A stretch of 64,000 nucleotides of DNA from Nostoc piscinale CENA21 (GCF_001298445.1 NZ_CP012036.1:4328158-4392157); one strand, 5' to 3'; positions 37,855-49,600 are shown, counted from the first letter of the stretch. Program-made: numbers and translations. The notes: generated by a model from the sequence alone, not told the origin.

Positions 37855-40332
37855 TTAAGCAATTATTTGCTGGCTAATGGGAATGGTGATGACAAACTCT
37901 GTTCCTTGTCCTGGTTGGGAGTAACATTCCAACTTGCCGGCGTGTTTTTCTGTAATGATTTGATAACTGATGGACATTCCCATCCCAGTTCCTTTACCAA
38001 CGGGCTTGGTGGTAAAGAAGGGATTGAAAATTTGTTTTTTGATTTGTTCAGACATACCCATTCCATTGTCAGCGATCGCAATTGTTACCCAGTCAGCATC
38101 AATTACCCCAGTCCGAATTGTAATTTTCGGTTGTTCATCTTTCCTCGCTCCCATTTCTAAAGCATCAATGGCGTTTGTCAGAATATTCATCAACACCTGA
38201 TTGAGTTGTCCGACGTAGCATTCTACTAAAGGTAAAGAAGCATAATCTCTAATGACTTGAATTTCGGGAAATTCAGGCTTTTCTTTGAGACGATGTTGCA
38301 AAATCATCAAAGTACTATCTATGCCTTCGTGAATATCAACATCTTTAAATTCGGCTTCATCCATCCGTGAGAAGTTACGTAGAGATAACACAATCTGACG
38401 GATGCGTTGAGTCCCAATTTTCATGGAATGCAAGATTTTTGGTAGGTCTTGCTGTATGTAATCTAAGTCAATTTCCTCCGAAAAAGCTTGAAATTCCGGT
38501 AGGTTCATTGCTTGGCATAAGTTAATCACCTCCAATAAATCTTGGGTATGTTCTTCCAAATGGGTAAGATTACCATGAATAAAATTTACAGGGTTGTTGA
38601 TTTCATGGGCTACTCCCGCAACTAATTGTCCCAAACTAGACATTTTCTCAGCTTGAACCATTTGTGCTTGGGTGCGTTGCAGTTCTTGTAGAGTTTGGGC
38701 TAAGTCTTCGGCTTGTTGTTTCAGCTGCACTTCGATTTTTTGGCGATCGCTCAGATCACGCACAATAGTCGAAAAATATTCAACCTGGCCATTGTCAGAT
38801 TTGTGAGCTATTACTACCTGAGACACAGGGATTTCACGTCCAGTTTGATCGATAACCGCAGTTTCACCCGTCCAAGCTCCTGAACGCATGGCTTCCGGTA
38901 AGGCTTGGTTAAGAATAATTTCTGTTGCCCACTCTGGATGAACGTTGGGAATCGAATGGTTACTCATATCTGTTTGATTACATAAGCCTAATAACTGTCG
39001 CCAAGATTTGTTGAGATATAGAGTATTACCCATAAAATCGGCAGTGCCGATCAAATCAGGCGTAGCTTCTAAGATAGTTATTAGTCTTTCTTGCTCTTCT
39101 TCTGCTTTTTTACGCTCACTAATATCACGCACTACTGAAAGAGCATGAGGTTTGCCATTGTAGTTCAAAAGTCTGCCTGTAACTTCGATATCAAAATAAC
39201 TACCATCTTTGCGGATGTCTACCGCTTGAGTGTGATATTCGACTCCCATCTTAATGGCATTGATAAACTCTCCAAATTTCTCAAAAGAACTGGGATGAAC
39301 AAAGTCTGTAGGATTTAAGTAGAAAAATTCTGCTTGAGTATAGCCGTGCATCTTACAAAAAGATGGATTAGCAGCGACAATCTTACCAGTATCTAAATCA
39401 ACCACACTAATGCCATCACTAACAGCCTCAAAAATACTGCGATATTGGGCTTCTTTTTGACTTAAAGCTGCTTCGGTTGCTTTGCGATCGCTAATGTCGC
39501 TGAGAACCCCATGAAAACCAATAAGTTGACCTTCAGAATTGAACATCGGAGAAGTTATCGACCTCATCCAGCGCCAGCTACCATCTTTGCATTGATGACG
39601 AAACTCTAGTTGGGTACGCTGACCATTAGTTGCGATCATTTCTTCTACACTTTTCTGAGCTAACAGTAAATCATCAGGATGCAGTAGTGGCGCAAAAGGT
39701 TGACCCAGTAGTTCTGAGGGTTCCCATCCTAAAATATTTTTGTACTGGGGTGAGGCATAAATAAAAGTACCTTCCAATGACATGGAAAATATGAGATCGC
39801 TGATATTTTCTACCAAGTTGCGATATTTGGTTTCATTTTCTAATAAGGCAGCTTCGGTTGCTTTGCGATCGCTAATATCTCTCGCTACACACACAACAGT
39901 GTTCTCAGTCATTGGTGCAATGTTCGCCTCAAACCAAACTTCTTGCTCACCAATGGGCAAGCTGTATTCTAGTTTCACCATTTTTCCTGTTTTTAGTGCT
40001 TTATGAATACAGCTAAGAAAAGAGTCTGCAAAAGTACAAGGTAAAACTTCGTGCATAGTTTTGCCTACTAGTTCCGCAGGTGGTTGGTAAAGTAAAGGCG
40101 CACAACTAGGAGCAATTTTCAAATAACGTCCTTCGCTATCCAAAATAATAATTACATCTTGGATAGCGTTAAATAATGCTAGTAATTCGGCTTGAGAAGC
40201 CTTGAGGTCTATTTCTGCTTGTTGATGGTTTTGTAAAAGTTGTTGAGTATCTTGCAGTTCCTTTTCTAATTGAGCAATTCTGGTTTGCGATTCACTGGTC
40301 AATTTTGCTAATTTTTTTTTGTAATTCAGCAT
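37855..40332 (-). CDS. Multi-PAS sensor histidine kinase
   Basis: This 825-aa predicted soluble kinase has a coiled-coil start (about 5-45) and four PAS/PAC units (about 45-165, 170-290, 295-415, 420-540), several separated by ISDRKATEAAL-type linkers. A second helical segment follows (about 545-585), then the histidine kinase core. The H-box VAGVAHEINNPVNFI gives the phosphoacceptor His, NQVLMNILTNAIDAL is the N-box, IADNGMGMS the G1 box, and the G2-type region is KPVGKGTGMGMSI. No transmembrane segment is seen, so it senses cytosolic signals such as light, redox or a ligand via PAS (inference). No response regulator is adjacent. The C-terminal core is closely related to that of the three large kinases downstream. 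Codon context suggests a coiled-coil extension may begin upstream of the ATG, but I cannot support it. Confidence 0.92.
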   Translation of the reverse strand: MLNYKKKLAKLTSESQTRIAQLEKELQDTQQLLQNHQQAEIDLKASQAELLALFNAIQDVIIILDSEGRYLKIAPSCAPLLYQPPAELVGKTMHEVLPCTFADSFLSCIHKALKTGKMVKLEYSLPIGEQEVWFEANIAPMTENTVVCVARDISDRKATEAALLENETKYRNLVENISDLIFSMSLEGTFIYASPQYKNILGWEPSELLGQPFAPLLHPDDLLLAQKSVEEMIATNGQRTQLEFRHQCKDGSWRWMRSITSPMFNSEGQLIGFHGVLSDISDRKATEAALSQKEAQYRSIFEAVSDGISVVDLDTGKIVAANPSFCKMHGYTQAEFFYLNPTDFVHPSSFEKFGEFINAIKMGVEYHTQAVDIRKDGSYFDIEVTGRLLNYNGKPHALSVVRDISERKKAEEEQERLITILEATPDLIGTADFMGNTLYLNKSWRQLLGLCNQTDMSNHSIPNVHPEWATEIILNQALPEAMRSGAWTGETAVIDQTGREIPVSQVVIAHKSDNGQVEYFSTIVRDLSDRQKIEVQLKQQAEDLAQTLQELQRTQAQMVQAEKMSSLGQLVAGVAHEINNPVNFIHGNLTHLEEHTQDLLEVINLCQAMNLPEFQAFSEEIDLDYIQQDLPKILHSMKIGTQRIRQIVLSLRNFSRMDEAEFKDVDIHEGIDSTLMILQHRLKEKPEFPEIQVIRDYASLPLVECYVGQLNQVLMNILTNAIDALEMGARKDEQPKITIRTGVIDADWVTIAIADNGMGMSEQIKKQIFNPFFTTKPVGKGTGMGMSISYQIITEKHAGKLECYSQPGQGTEFVITIPISQQIIA

Positions 40333-40393
40333 TTTTGTTGACGCAGCAAGGTAATTTCTTGTTGCATGGATAAATTGTTCATATTTTTTTAAT

Positions 40394-43300
40394 TTATTGG
40401 CTAATTGGAATTAAAATGACAAATTCTGTACCTTGTCCTGGGGAGGAATTACATTCTATGGAACCGCCATGCTTTTCGACAATAATCTGACGGGCGATCG
40501 CCAGTCCTAAACCTGTTCCCTTGCCTACACCTTTCGTAGTAAATAAATTGTCAAATATTTTTTGCTTGACTTCTGCATTCATCCCAATGCCGTTATCAGC
40601 AATTTTGATTTCGACATATTGATTTTTTAGAGATGTTTGAATTGTAATTTGCTGTTTAACTACTGGATTTTTGTCAATTTTTACTTCTTCTAAAGCATCA
40701 ATAGCATTAGCCAAAATATTCATAAATACCTGATTCAATTGCCCAGGAAAGCATTCAATTGCAGGTATATTGCCATAATCTGTGATGACTTCTATAGCCG
40801 GACGTTTTTCGTTAGCTTTGAGGCGATGTCGCAGAATTAAAATTGTGCTGTCAATACCTTCATGAATATTAAAACCGACTTTATAATCTTGGTCAGCACG
40901 AGAGAAAGTGCGAAGACTAGTGCTGATATTTTTCAGGCGATCGCAAGCTAAAATCATCGCATCAATTACCTTGGGCAAGTCTTCTAAGCTGTAATCCAAA
41001 TCAATTTCTTCAGCATGTTCTTGGATTTGTTCACTGGGATGCGGTAAACTTGCTTGATAAAGTCGCAAATGTTCAAAAATCTCCGCAATTGTTGGTTGAG
41101 TTTGTTTTAAACTCGCGGCAATAAAGCCCAAAGGATTATTCATTTCATGGGCAACCCCGGCAACTAAATTACCCAAGGCTGACATTTTTTCGCTTTGCAC
41201 CATTTGTAATTGAGCTTGTTGTAAATTATGCAATGCTGCTTCTAGTTCTTCAGATTTTTGCTTGACAGCAGCTTCGGCTTGTTGGCGTTCACGAAGTGCA
41301 GCTTGCTGTTCGCTAATATTTCTACTAAAGGCAAAATTGTAGGCTTTACCATTAAATTCTACATAGTTAACAGTAACTTCCACAGGAAAAATCTGGCCAT
41401 TCTTATGCCGATGATAAGATTCAAATACACAAAAACCTTTCTGAGATAATGATTGCCAATGTTCTGCCCATAATTCTTGCGGAAAACCTGCATCAAAATC
41501 AAAAATGTTTTTCCCAATAATTTCTTCTCGCTGATAGCCCAAATCTAGACAAGCTGCATCATTTACATAAAAAATACTGGCATCTTCTTCAACCCACCAT
41601 ATCCCAATAGATGCCCGATCAATTGAGAATTGTTTAAGTAAAGAATCTTGGAGTGCTTGCTGTGATTTTTGGAAAAGTTGGGCATTTTCTAGAGATATTG
41701 CTGCTTGGGAAGCCAGGAGTTTAATAACTTGTACACGTTCTTGAGTAAATACCCCAGCAGTTAATTTATTTTCTAAATAAAGCAACCCGACTAAATGCCT
41801 TTGATTCAATATCGGCGTACACAGTAAACTCTGGGGTTGATGTTGCAGCATATATTCATCAATCACCTCTGGTATATCTGTTTGGCAATTTTCAATTACC
41901 AGTTTTTCTTGGGTATTCTTAACATAATAGATAATTCTTCTGGGAATATCTGGGTAAGTTTCGAGTAATTCTGATTCCAGAATAGTGTGTAATTTTCCAT
42001 TCTCAATCACAGCAATGGCTTGTACTTGCCAAATATGATTTTGAGGAAGTAATAATATAGCTTTTTCCGCACCGGAATTTTCTAGAATAATTTGTAGTAA
42101 ATTAGTAATTAGTTCATTTAATTCTAAAGAACTAGAAATTGCTTGTGCCGCTTTGATGACAGAAGCCAGATCCAGAATTTCGGAATAACTAGTGCTATTA
42201 CTGCTAGAAGTACGAGTCGATAAAGTAACGTTATCGGAAGCAATAGTGTCTAAGAAGTTGGAGTCATTTTTTGGTTGTTGCAAAATTAAATGCAACAGTT
42301 GGGGATAGTGTTTTTCTAAGTCGATGACTTTGGCTTTCGCACCCCAGCGAGCATAACAATAGTAAGCTTCTTGCATATAACCTGCGGCAATTTTCTCTTT
42401 ACCCCAGTTGAGGTAAAATTTAGCTGCGAGTTCATTAGCTAAAGCTTCTTCTTGGATGTAACCGTTAATTTTGGCTCCTGAAATAGCGCGATCATAAAAA
42501 TCTCCAGCTTCATAGAATTTGCCTAATACTCGATGCTTTTCAGCTTCGATTAAATCAACTTTATGCTGATGATTCATGGGTGCATAATGCGCCCAATGTT
42601 GGAGTTTGGTTTGATTTTCGGCTACACGTTCTAAAGCTGCTGATGTTTTATCTAGTTGTGCTAACGCCAGGAGAGAATCATAAAAATAGAAAACTGGTTC
42701 AGTGGCTAATCCTGCGCCAGCCATGAAATAGCGTTTGACTTCCATTGCATAATTTGTAGCTGATTCTATGTCTGCAAACCAGAAACAAAGCATGAGTTTA
42801 TATATAGAGAAAATATATAATCCGTAACCATCATTCCCAGACCGCAGGCGGGAAATAAATTCACCTTCTTTTAAGGCTTCTCCAGATAAAATTGTCGGGT
42901 TCTCCGTGAAACCCAGTAAATTTAAAATTGCTTGCCAATAAATGCGGCAATAATTGGCGGTGGTTAATTGGTTAAGCTGCATCAACCCAGTGCAGTAAGC
43001 GCGAGTTTCTTGTTCTAAAGTCATTAAGGGCTGACCGCAGCAAAAAGCGTAAAAGCAAAAATTATGGGCGTTGTGTCCAGCAAATTCTAATTCACCGACT
43101 TCTAGCGCCATGCTATAGCCTTCTTGCAACAGTGGTAGACTTTCTTGGATGTGAGATTTGCGTTGGCGAATGTACAGTCCTAGGAGGAGATATACTTGCG
43201 GTTTAGCAGCTTTCGCATCTAATTTGGTGGTGAGTTGGAGTGCTAATTGTCCAAACTCTGTGGCTGTATCAACATCTTGCAAAAAATTACACAGCAGCAC

Positions 43301-46204
43301 ACTATAAGAGCAATAAATATAACTTGTAGCGGGTGTGTTGCCATACTGAATGGATATTTTAACAGATAAAGAAATCAGTAACGGAAACAAGGGAGAACCA
43401 GAAAGATAAGCTACCGGCATGATGCTACCAGCAATTTGTACAATTGCCAGTTTTGTGGCATCTGTCATCAATGGGAGATGAACTAAATCTGCAATTTTTC
43501 TGTTGCCAATTAGTTGATTAATTGCTTGGATTTCTTGTTGAATATCGACTGGTGTGGGTGTGTCTTTTAAGGTTACGCCCAGTTGTTGCAAAATTGTTTG
43601 AGCGATCGCAATGGCTGCGCTAAATTTATTCTGGGAAACAAGAGACTGAATTTTAATCCGGTAAACCTGTATCTTTTCTGGTAAGGATTTTGCTTGCTGA
43701 ATCACTTGATTCACGAACTGTTCCATCGCTTCAAAATCACCGCACAGCATGGCCAATTCCGCCGCTAATTCATGGAAGGCAAGGGTGATTTCATATTGCT
43801 GTTGCCAAGCTTGGGCAGTTAATAATGATAATCCCACCGTGGCGTACTCACGCGCGGCTTGGTAGGCGGTGGCGACTTTAGCCTTGCGACAGGCAATCAA
43901 GTTGAGTCGGGCGAGTTCCTCTCGTTCGCTGGCTTGAATAATGAAATCAGCGCCGTGATTTAATTGATTTACTAATTCAAAAATCCGCTCTTCTCTGGCG
44001 GCGGGAGAAATTTTTTGTAAAAGCAGTTTGCCGATGCGGTAATGAGTTTTTTGTTTTTGTTCTAGAGGAATTAAAGAATAAGCCGCTTGTTGGATGCGAT
44101 CGTGTAAAAATCGATATTGAACTGATATTTGATGATTTTCATCGTTGATGATTAATTCATCATGAATATCTCTTTGATAAAACTTATAAATATTAGTAGT
44201 CGGTAAAATTAAACCTTCCTGTAAAGCTTTCCATAAATCCGCCGCTACTTCAATTTCTGATGTTTCTGCCACAATGGCTAAAGTTGTCAAATCAAATTGA
44301 TTTCCAATATAAGCGGCTAACTGTAATACATATTGAGTTGCCAAAGGTAATCTTTGCAACTGAAATGTCATGAATGTAACTACATCATTTGTCACTGCCT
44401 GTTGACTGATTTTTGTGATGTCGCATTCCCAACAGCCCAAATCAAAGTTAAATTGAATCAGTTTATCTTGATGCAGAGCTTTGAGAAACTGTGTTGTAAA
44501 AAAGGGATTGCCGTGGGTTTTTTGCGCTATCAGTTGTGACAGGGGACTGGCTAAATTTTCAGAACATTTCAGGGTATCAGCCACTAGTTGATTAACTTGT
44601 CCTTGGCTGAGTGGTAATAAGTGTAATTTATAAATTTTTGTGTGTTTTTTTTCAATTTCACCTAAAGTTAACATCAATGGATGTATAGGACTGACTTCAT
44701 GATCCCGATAAGCTCCAATTAATAATAAATATTTGCTTTCGGTGATTAATAGCTGCATTAATTTTAATGATGCGGCCTCTGCCCATTGTAAATCATCAAG
44801 GAATAATACTAAGGGATGTTCGTTACTGGTAAAGACTTTAGTGAATTTTTGCCAGATTAAATAAAATCTATTTTCGGCTGCTGTTCCTGATAGTTCTGGT
44901 ACTGGTGGTTGCTTACCAATAATGATTTCTAATTCCGGAATGACATCAATAATTACCTGTCCATTTTCGCCAATAACCGCTAAGATTTTACTTTGCCATT
45001 GCTGAATTTGGGTATCACTTTCCGTCAACAATTGTCCGATTAAATCCCGGAATGCTTGGACAAAAGCACTAAAAGGAATATTGCGATTAAACTGGTCAAA
45101 TTTGCCTTTAATAAAATAACCATGTTGTTTAACAATGGGTTTATGAACTTCATTGACAACGGCTGTTTTCCCAATTCCCGAAAAGCCGGAAACCAACATG
45201 ATTTCAGTTGCACCTGTGCTAACTCTTGCAAATGCTTCTAAGAGAGTATTTACTTCAGCTTCTCTGCCATAGATTTGATCAGGGATGAGGAAGCGATCGC
45301 ACACATCCCTTTGCCCAATGACAAAATTATCTATCTCACCCGTTTTTCTTAATTGCTGTAAGCAATTTTCTAAATCATATTTCAATCCCAAGGCACTTTG
45401 ATATCTGTTTTCGGCATTCTTCGCCATTAATTTGCTGACGATTTCTGAGAGTACAGGCGGAATTTTCGGGTTAATTTGGTTAGCTTGTAGGGGTTGTTTG
45501 GCAATGTGACAATGTACCCAGTCCATCGCATCATTTGATTGAAATGGTAATTTTCCTGTGAGTAATTCGTAAAAAGTCACACCCAAGGAATAGAAATCAG
45601 TGCGGTAATCAATACCCCGATTCATTCTTCCGGTTTGTTCTGGAGAAATGTAAGCAAGTGTCCCTTCCAAAACATTAGGGTTAACGAGAGTTTGGGTTTC
45701 CCGTGGGAGTAATGATGCAATACTAAAGTCGATTAATTTAACTTGTTTGGTTTTGGGATTAATTAAGATGTTGCTGGGCTTAATATCTTTATGAATGATG
45801 CGCTCACGGTACAATATTTCCAACGTGTTGCATAAGGCGATCGCTATCTCTAAAAATTCCTGTAAAGATTGGGAATTTTCTCCCATTCCTGACTCCCATC
45901 TCTTGATTCCCCATTCTTTCAGGGAAATACCCCCAAAGTCTTCCATTAACAACACATAGCCATTTTGGTAAGGTTCTAGACTATAGGTTTGGATAATTAA
46001 TGGCGAATTGAAATTTTTGGTGATGGTGTATTGGTTGCGAAATTGTACCAGTTCCTCAAAACTAGGATAAGGATTTTTCAGCAGTTTGATAACTACTTTT
46101 AATGAATCAGCTTCTCGATATCCTCGATACACCAAGGTTCTGGAACCGTTGTAGAGTTCTTCTGTAACCTGATATCCAGGTATGCTGACTATAGTGTTAA
46201 CCAT
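40394..46204 (-). CDS. HstK-type Ser/Thr and histidine dual kinase (copy 1)
   Basis: This is a very large (1936 aa) signalling protein with the domain order of cyanobacterial HstK: Ser/Thr kinase (about 10-275), ATPase of the AAA_16/STAND type (about 310-590, Walker A GFSGIGKTAVV and acidic LFLDDLQWA), a long helical sensor region (about 600-1330), GAF (about 1385-1555), PAS (about 1565-1690), then a histidine kinase core at the C-terminus with H-box VAGVAHEMNNPLGFI and N-box VFMNILANAIDALEE. The kinase catalytic loop reads HKDIKPSNI and the metal motif is DFS rather than DFG; Asp is kept, so activity is possible. The ATG at 46204 gives MVNTIVSIPGY. It is closely similar throughout to the next two. 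It may combine nucleotide-driven assembly with two kinds of phosphorylation (inference). Confidence 0.93.
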   Translation of the reverse strand: MVNTIVSIPGYQVTEELYNGSRTLVYRGYREADSLKVVIKLLKNPYPSFEELVQFRNQYTITKNFNSPLIIQTYSLEPYQNGYVLLMEDFGGISLKEWGIKRWESGMGENSQSLQEFLEIAIALCNTLEILYRERIIHKDIKPSNILINPKTKQVKLIDFSIASLLPRETQTLVNPNVLEGTLAYISPEQTGRMNRGIDYRTDFYSLGVTFYELLTGKLPFQSNDAMDWVHCHIAKQPLQANQINPKIPPVLSEIVSKLMAKNAENRYQSALGLKYDLENCLQQLRKTGEIDNFVIGQRDVCDRFLIPDQIYGREAEVNTLLEAFARVSTGATEIMLVSGFSGIGKTAVVNEVHKPIVKQHGYFIKGKFDQFNRNIPFSAFVQAFRDLIGQLLTESDTQIQQWQSKILAVIGENGQVIIDVIPELEIIIGKQPPVPELSGTAAENRFYLIWQKFTKVFTSNEHPLVLFLDDLQWAEAASLKLMQLLITESKYLLLIGAYRDHEVSPIHPLMLTLGEIEKKHTKIYKLHLLPLSQGQVNQLVADTLKCSENLASPLSQLIAQKTHGNPFFTTQFLKALHQDKLIQFNFDLGCWECDITKISQQAVTNDVVTFMTFQLQRLPLATQYVLQLAAYIGNQFDLTTLAIVAETSEIEVAADLWKALQEGLILPTTNIYKFYQRDIHDELIINDENHQISVQYRFLHDRIQQAAYSLIPLEQKQKTHYRIGKLLLQKISPAAREERIFELVNQLNHGADFIIQASEREELARLNLIACRKAKVATAYQAAREYATVGLSLLTAQAWQQQYEITLAFHELAAELAMLCGDFEAMEQFVNQVIQQAKSLPEKIQVYRIKIQSLVSQNKFSAAIAIAQTILQQLGVTLKDTPTPVDIQQEIQAINQLIGNRKIADLVHLPLMTDATKLAIVQIAGSIMPVAYLSGSPLFPLLISLSVKISIQYGNTPATSYIYCSYSVLLCNFLQDVDTATEFGQLALQLTTKLDAKAAKPQVYLLLGLYIRQRKSHIQESLPLLQEGYSMALEVGELEFAGHNAHNFCFYAFCCGQPLMTLEQETRAYCTGLMQLNQLTTANYCRIYWQAILNLLGFTENPTILSGEALKEGEFISRLRSGNDGYGLYIFSIYKLMLCFWFADIESATNYAMEVKRYFMAGAGLATEPVFYFYDSLLALAQLDKTSAALERVAENQTKLQHWAHYAPMNHQHKVDLIEAEKHRVLGKFYEAGDFYDRAISGAKINGYIQEEALANELAAKFYLNWGKEKIAAGYMQEAYYCYARWGAKAKVIDLEKHYPQLLHLILQQPKNDSNFLDTIASDNVTLSTRTSSSNSTSYSEILDLASVIKAAQAISSSLELNELITNLLQIILENSGAEKAILLLPQNHIWQVQAIAVIENGKLHTILESELLETYPDIPRRIIYYVKNTQEKLVIENCQTDIPEVIDEYMLQHQPQSLLCTPILNQRHLVGLLYLENKLTAGVFTQERVQVIKLLASQAAISLENAQLFQKSQQALQDSLLKQFSIDRASIGIWWVEEDASIFYVNDAACLDLGYQREEIIGKNIFDFDAGFPQELWAEHWQSLSQKGFCVFESYHRHKNGQIFPVEVTVNYVEFNGKAYNFAFSRNISEQQAALRERQQAEAAVKQKSEELEAALHNLQQAQLQMVQSEKMSALGNLVAGVAHEMNNPLGFIAASLKQTQPTIAEIFEHLRLYQASLPHPSEQIQEHAEEIDLDYSLEDLPKVIDAMILACDRLKNISTSLRTFSRADQDYKVGFNIHEGIDSTILILRHRLKANEKRPAIEVITDYGNIPAIECFPGQLNQVFMNILANAIDALEEVKIDKNPVVKQQITIQTSLKNQYVEIKIADNGIGMNAEVKQKIFDNLFTTKGVGKGTGLGLAIARQIIVEKHGGSIECNSSPGQGTEFVILIPISQ

Positions 46205-46288
46205 ACTGCCAAATCCTGATGACCTACAGCTTTATTTTTCCCAATTTTTCTCAGCCACGTTAAATTTATGATAAATATGAGCAAAAAT

Positions 46289-46489
46289 TTACAACGTCAT
46301 TTGAATGATAAATTTTGTCCCTGAGCCTAGAGTTGAGTGACAACTTAAGGTTCCGTCATGGGTTTCTGCGACAATTTGACGGGTGATAGCAAATTTTAAT
46401 CAGTCAGTCTCTCGATATCCTCAATAAACTATGATTCTGGAGCCATTGTATAGTTCTTCGCTGAATTTGTAGTTGGCAAGACTGAGCAT
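46289..46489 (-). pseudogene. Remnant of a fourth HstK-type kinase, internally deleted
   Basis: Read on the minus strand, this short stretch begins MLSLANYKFSEELYNGSRII (matching the N-terminus GYQVTEELYNGSRTLVY), then VY, a stop, GYRETD, a stop and LK. It then passes straight into FAITRQIVAETHDGTLSCHS, continuing to GSGTKFIIQMTL. The second half matches the C-terminal end of the histidine kinase (LAIARQIVEETHGGKLTCHS). About 5.7 kb of intervening kinase, ATPase and sensor coding sequence is missing between the two. It lies between two full paralogues in the 410-bp spacer. It is non-functional as a protein. Confidence 0.85.
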
Positions 46490-46614
46490 ACTAATAAGTT
46501 CCGAAATATATGCGTATTATTCAACACAGTTCAGATCAACTTTTTTGCTTTTTGAAGTCCCCTAAGCAAATTTGGGAACACTAAAGTCAGAAATTCTCCA
46601 GTCTGAACGCAGTT

Positions 46615-49600
46615 ATGATTAGCACTCCAGTCAGTATTCCCGGATATATAGTCAGCGAACAAATCTATGATGGTTCTAGAACTGTAGTTTACCGAGCAGT
46701 CCGAGAAATTGACAATTTACCTGTAGTCATTAAACTGCTAAAAAATTCTTATCCTAGTTTTAATGAACTTTTATCTTTTTGCAATCAGTACAGCATTGCG
46801 AAAAATCTCAACTCCCCTCTCATTATTCAAACCTATAGCCTCGAAGCATACAAAAATGGTTATGCGTTAATCATGGAAGATTTTGGTGGAATTTCTCTTC
46901 TAGAATGGAAGGCTAAGAGTAGGGAAGAATTTCTGGAAGAGTTTTTAGAAATAGCCATTTCTATTTGCAGAACTTTAGATATTTTATATCACGAGCGTAT
47001 TCTTCATAAAGATATTAAACCCAGTAATATCTTAATTAATCCTACAACCAAACAAGTTAAATTAATTGATTTTAGTATTGCATCTTTATTACCACGAGAA
47101 ACGCCAGCGATTGTTAATCCTAACGTCTTAGAAGGGACACTTGCTTACATTTCTCCAGAACAAACCGGAAGAATGAATCGCCCAATTGATTACCGGACTG
47201 ATTTTTATTCTTTAGGTGTGACTTTTTATGAGTTACTCACAGGAGAATTACCTTTTCAATCAAATGATGCGATGGAATTGTTACATTGTCATATTGCGAA
47301 AATACCGCCTATTCTGGAAGAAAGGAGGCTCACTTCTCCTGCGGAGACGCTAACGCGAACGACTTCGCTCAGTGAGCAAAATGCAGGAGGCAGAAGGGAA
47401 GAAATACCAACAGTTTTATGTGATATTATTATGAAATTGATGGCGAAAAATGCTGAAGACAGATATCAAAGTGCTTTGGGAATAAAATATGATTTAGAAA
47501 AATGTCTATCTCAACTCCAAGAAACGGGTGCGATTGAACATTTTGAAATTGGACAACGGGATATATGCGATCGCTTCATTATTCCTGATAGACTTTATGG
47601 TAGAAAAGCGGAAGTAGATACTCTCTTACAAGCATTTGAACGAGTCAGCCAAGGCGCAACAGAAATGATGCTGGTTGCTGGGTTATCTGGAATTGGTAAG
47701 ACAGCAGTTGTGAATGAAGTTCATAAACCAGTTGTCAGACAACGAGGTTATTTTATCAAAGGTAAATACGACCAATTTCAACGGAATATTCCCTTGGCTG
47801 CTTTTGTCCAAGCATTCCGCGATTTGATAGGTCAAATCTTAACTGAAAGTGATGCAAAAATTCAACAATGGAAAAATAAAATTTTAGCGGCTGTGGGTGA
47901 CAATGGCGGGGTAATTATTGAAGTTATTCCCGAATTAGAAAACATTATTGGTCAACAGCCACCTGCTGTAGAATTATCCGGTACAGCAGCACAAAATAGA
48001 TTTAATTTATTATTTCAAAAGTTTACGCAATTATTTACCTGTGCTGAACATCCCTTAGTGATATTTTTAGATGACTTGCAATGGGCAGATTCAGCATCAT
48101 TAAACTTAATCCAGCTTTTAATGGCTGATACAGGTTATTTATTATTAATTGGGGCGTATCGTAATAATGAAGTCAAACCAGCAGATCCATTAATCTTGAC
48201 GTTGAATGCAATTCAAAAAGCACAAGCTACAATTAATACTATTACTTTAGCACCACTAAATCAATTAGAATTAAATAAATTAGTAGCGGATACTCTGAAA
48301 TGTCCAGAAAATTTGGCTTGGAACCTTTCTGTATTAATCTATCAAAAAACTCAGGGTAATCCATTTTTTGCTACTCAATTTCTGAAATCATTACATCAAG
48401 AAAATCTCATTCAATTTGATTTTGCCTTGGGTTGTTGGCAATGTGATATTAGCCAAGTCAATCAACTAGCACTTACAGATGATATTGTGGCTTTCATGGC
48501 ATGGCAATTACAAAAAATGCCACAATCCACGCAAAATGTCTTACAATTAGCTGCTTGTATTGGAAACTCTTTTGATTTAGCAACATTGGCAATTGTTTCT
48601 CAGCAGTCAGAGATAGAAACTGCTGCTGATTTGTGGAAAGCTTTGCAAGAAGGACTAATTTTACCGATTAGTGAAGTTTATAAATTTTATCAGGGAATCG
48701 AAGGCGATCGCTTGACCCTAGAACCAGGAAATACTACTCAACAATTAGCAAAATATAAATTTTTACATGACAGAGTACAGCAAGCCGCCTATTCACTGAT
48801 TCCTCAAGAGCAGAAACAAGCAACTCATCTGCAAATTGGACAATTACTCCAACAAAATTTATCTGACATTGAACAAGAGGAAAAAATCTTTGATATTGTC
48901 GGACATTTGAATAAAGGCATTCAGTTAATTACAGAACAAAAAGCACAAGAGAAACTAGCGCAACTTAACTTAAAAGCAGGAACTAAGGCGAGAAATTCTA
49001 CAGCATATTCTGCCGCCAGAATATATTTCCAAACAGGACTGGAACTATTACCGGAAAATTGTTGGATTCAGCAGTATGAATTAGCGTTGAATATTCATAT
49101 TGCGGCGGCGGAAGCGAGTTATTTAACTAGTGATTTTGAAAATATGGAACAGATAGCAACCATAGTATTGCTATCGGCCCGCACAATTTTAGATAAAGTT
49201 AAAATTTATGAAATTCAAATTGCCGCGCAAGTTTTACAAAGTAATGTTTTAGAGGCGATCGCAGTTGGCAGAAAAGCATTAGCACAATTAGGGGTTGAAC
49301 TGCCACAAGCACCTGATCAAGCCTTGACTGGCCAAATCCTACAAAACCTGAATACTCAACTTGCAGGCAGAAACATTGCTGACTTGATCAATTTGCCATT
49401 AATGACTGATCCCGTCACAGAAGCTGCAATCGAAGTGTTGGGAATGTTGTTTTCACCTATCATCCAAGGAATGCCCGGTTTATTACCCTGGTTAAGTTCA
49501 ATGATGGTGAGTTTATCTCTGCAATCAGGTAATACTGTGGCATCCACAACTGGATATGGCATTCATGGGATGGTGTTATGTGCATTCTTAGAAGATGCAG

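Noticed and set aside
40333..40395. Possible coiled-coil extension (MNNLSMQQEITLLRQQ) upstream of the multi-PAS kinase
   Set aside because: It is in another frame and would need one missing A, opposite to the +1 pattern seen elsewhere; it remains only a possibility.
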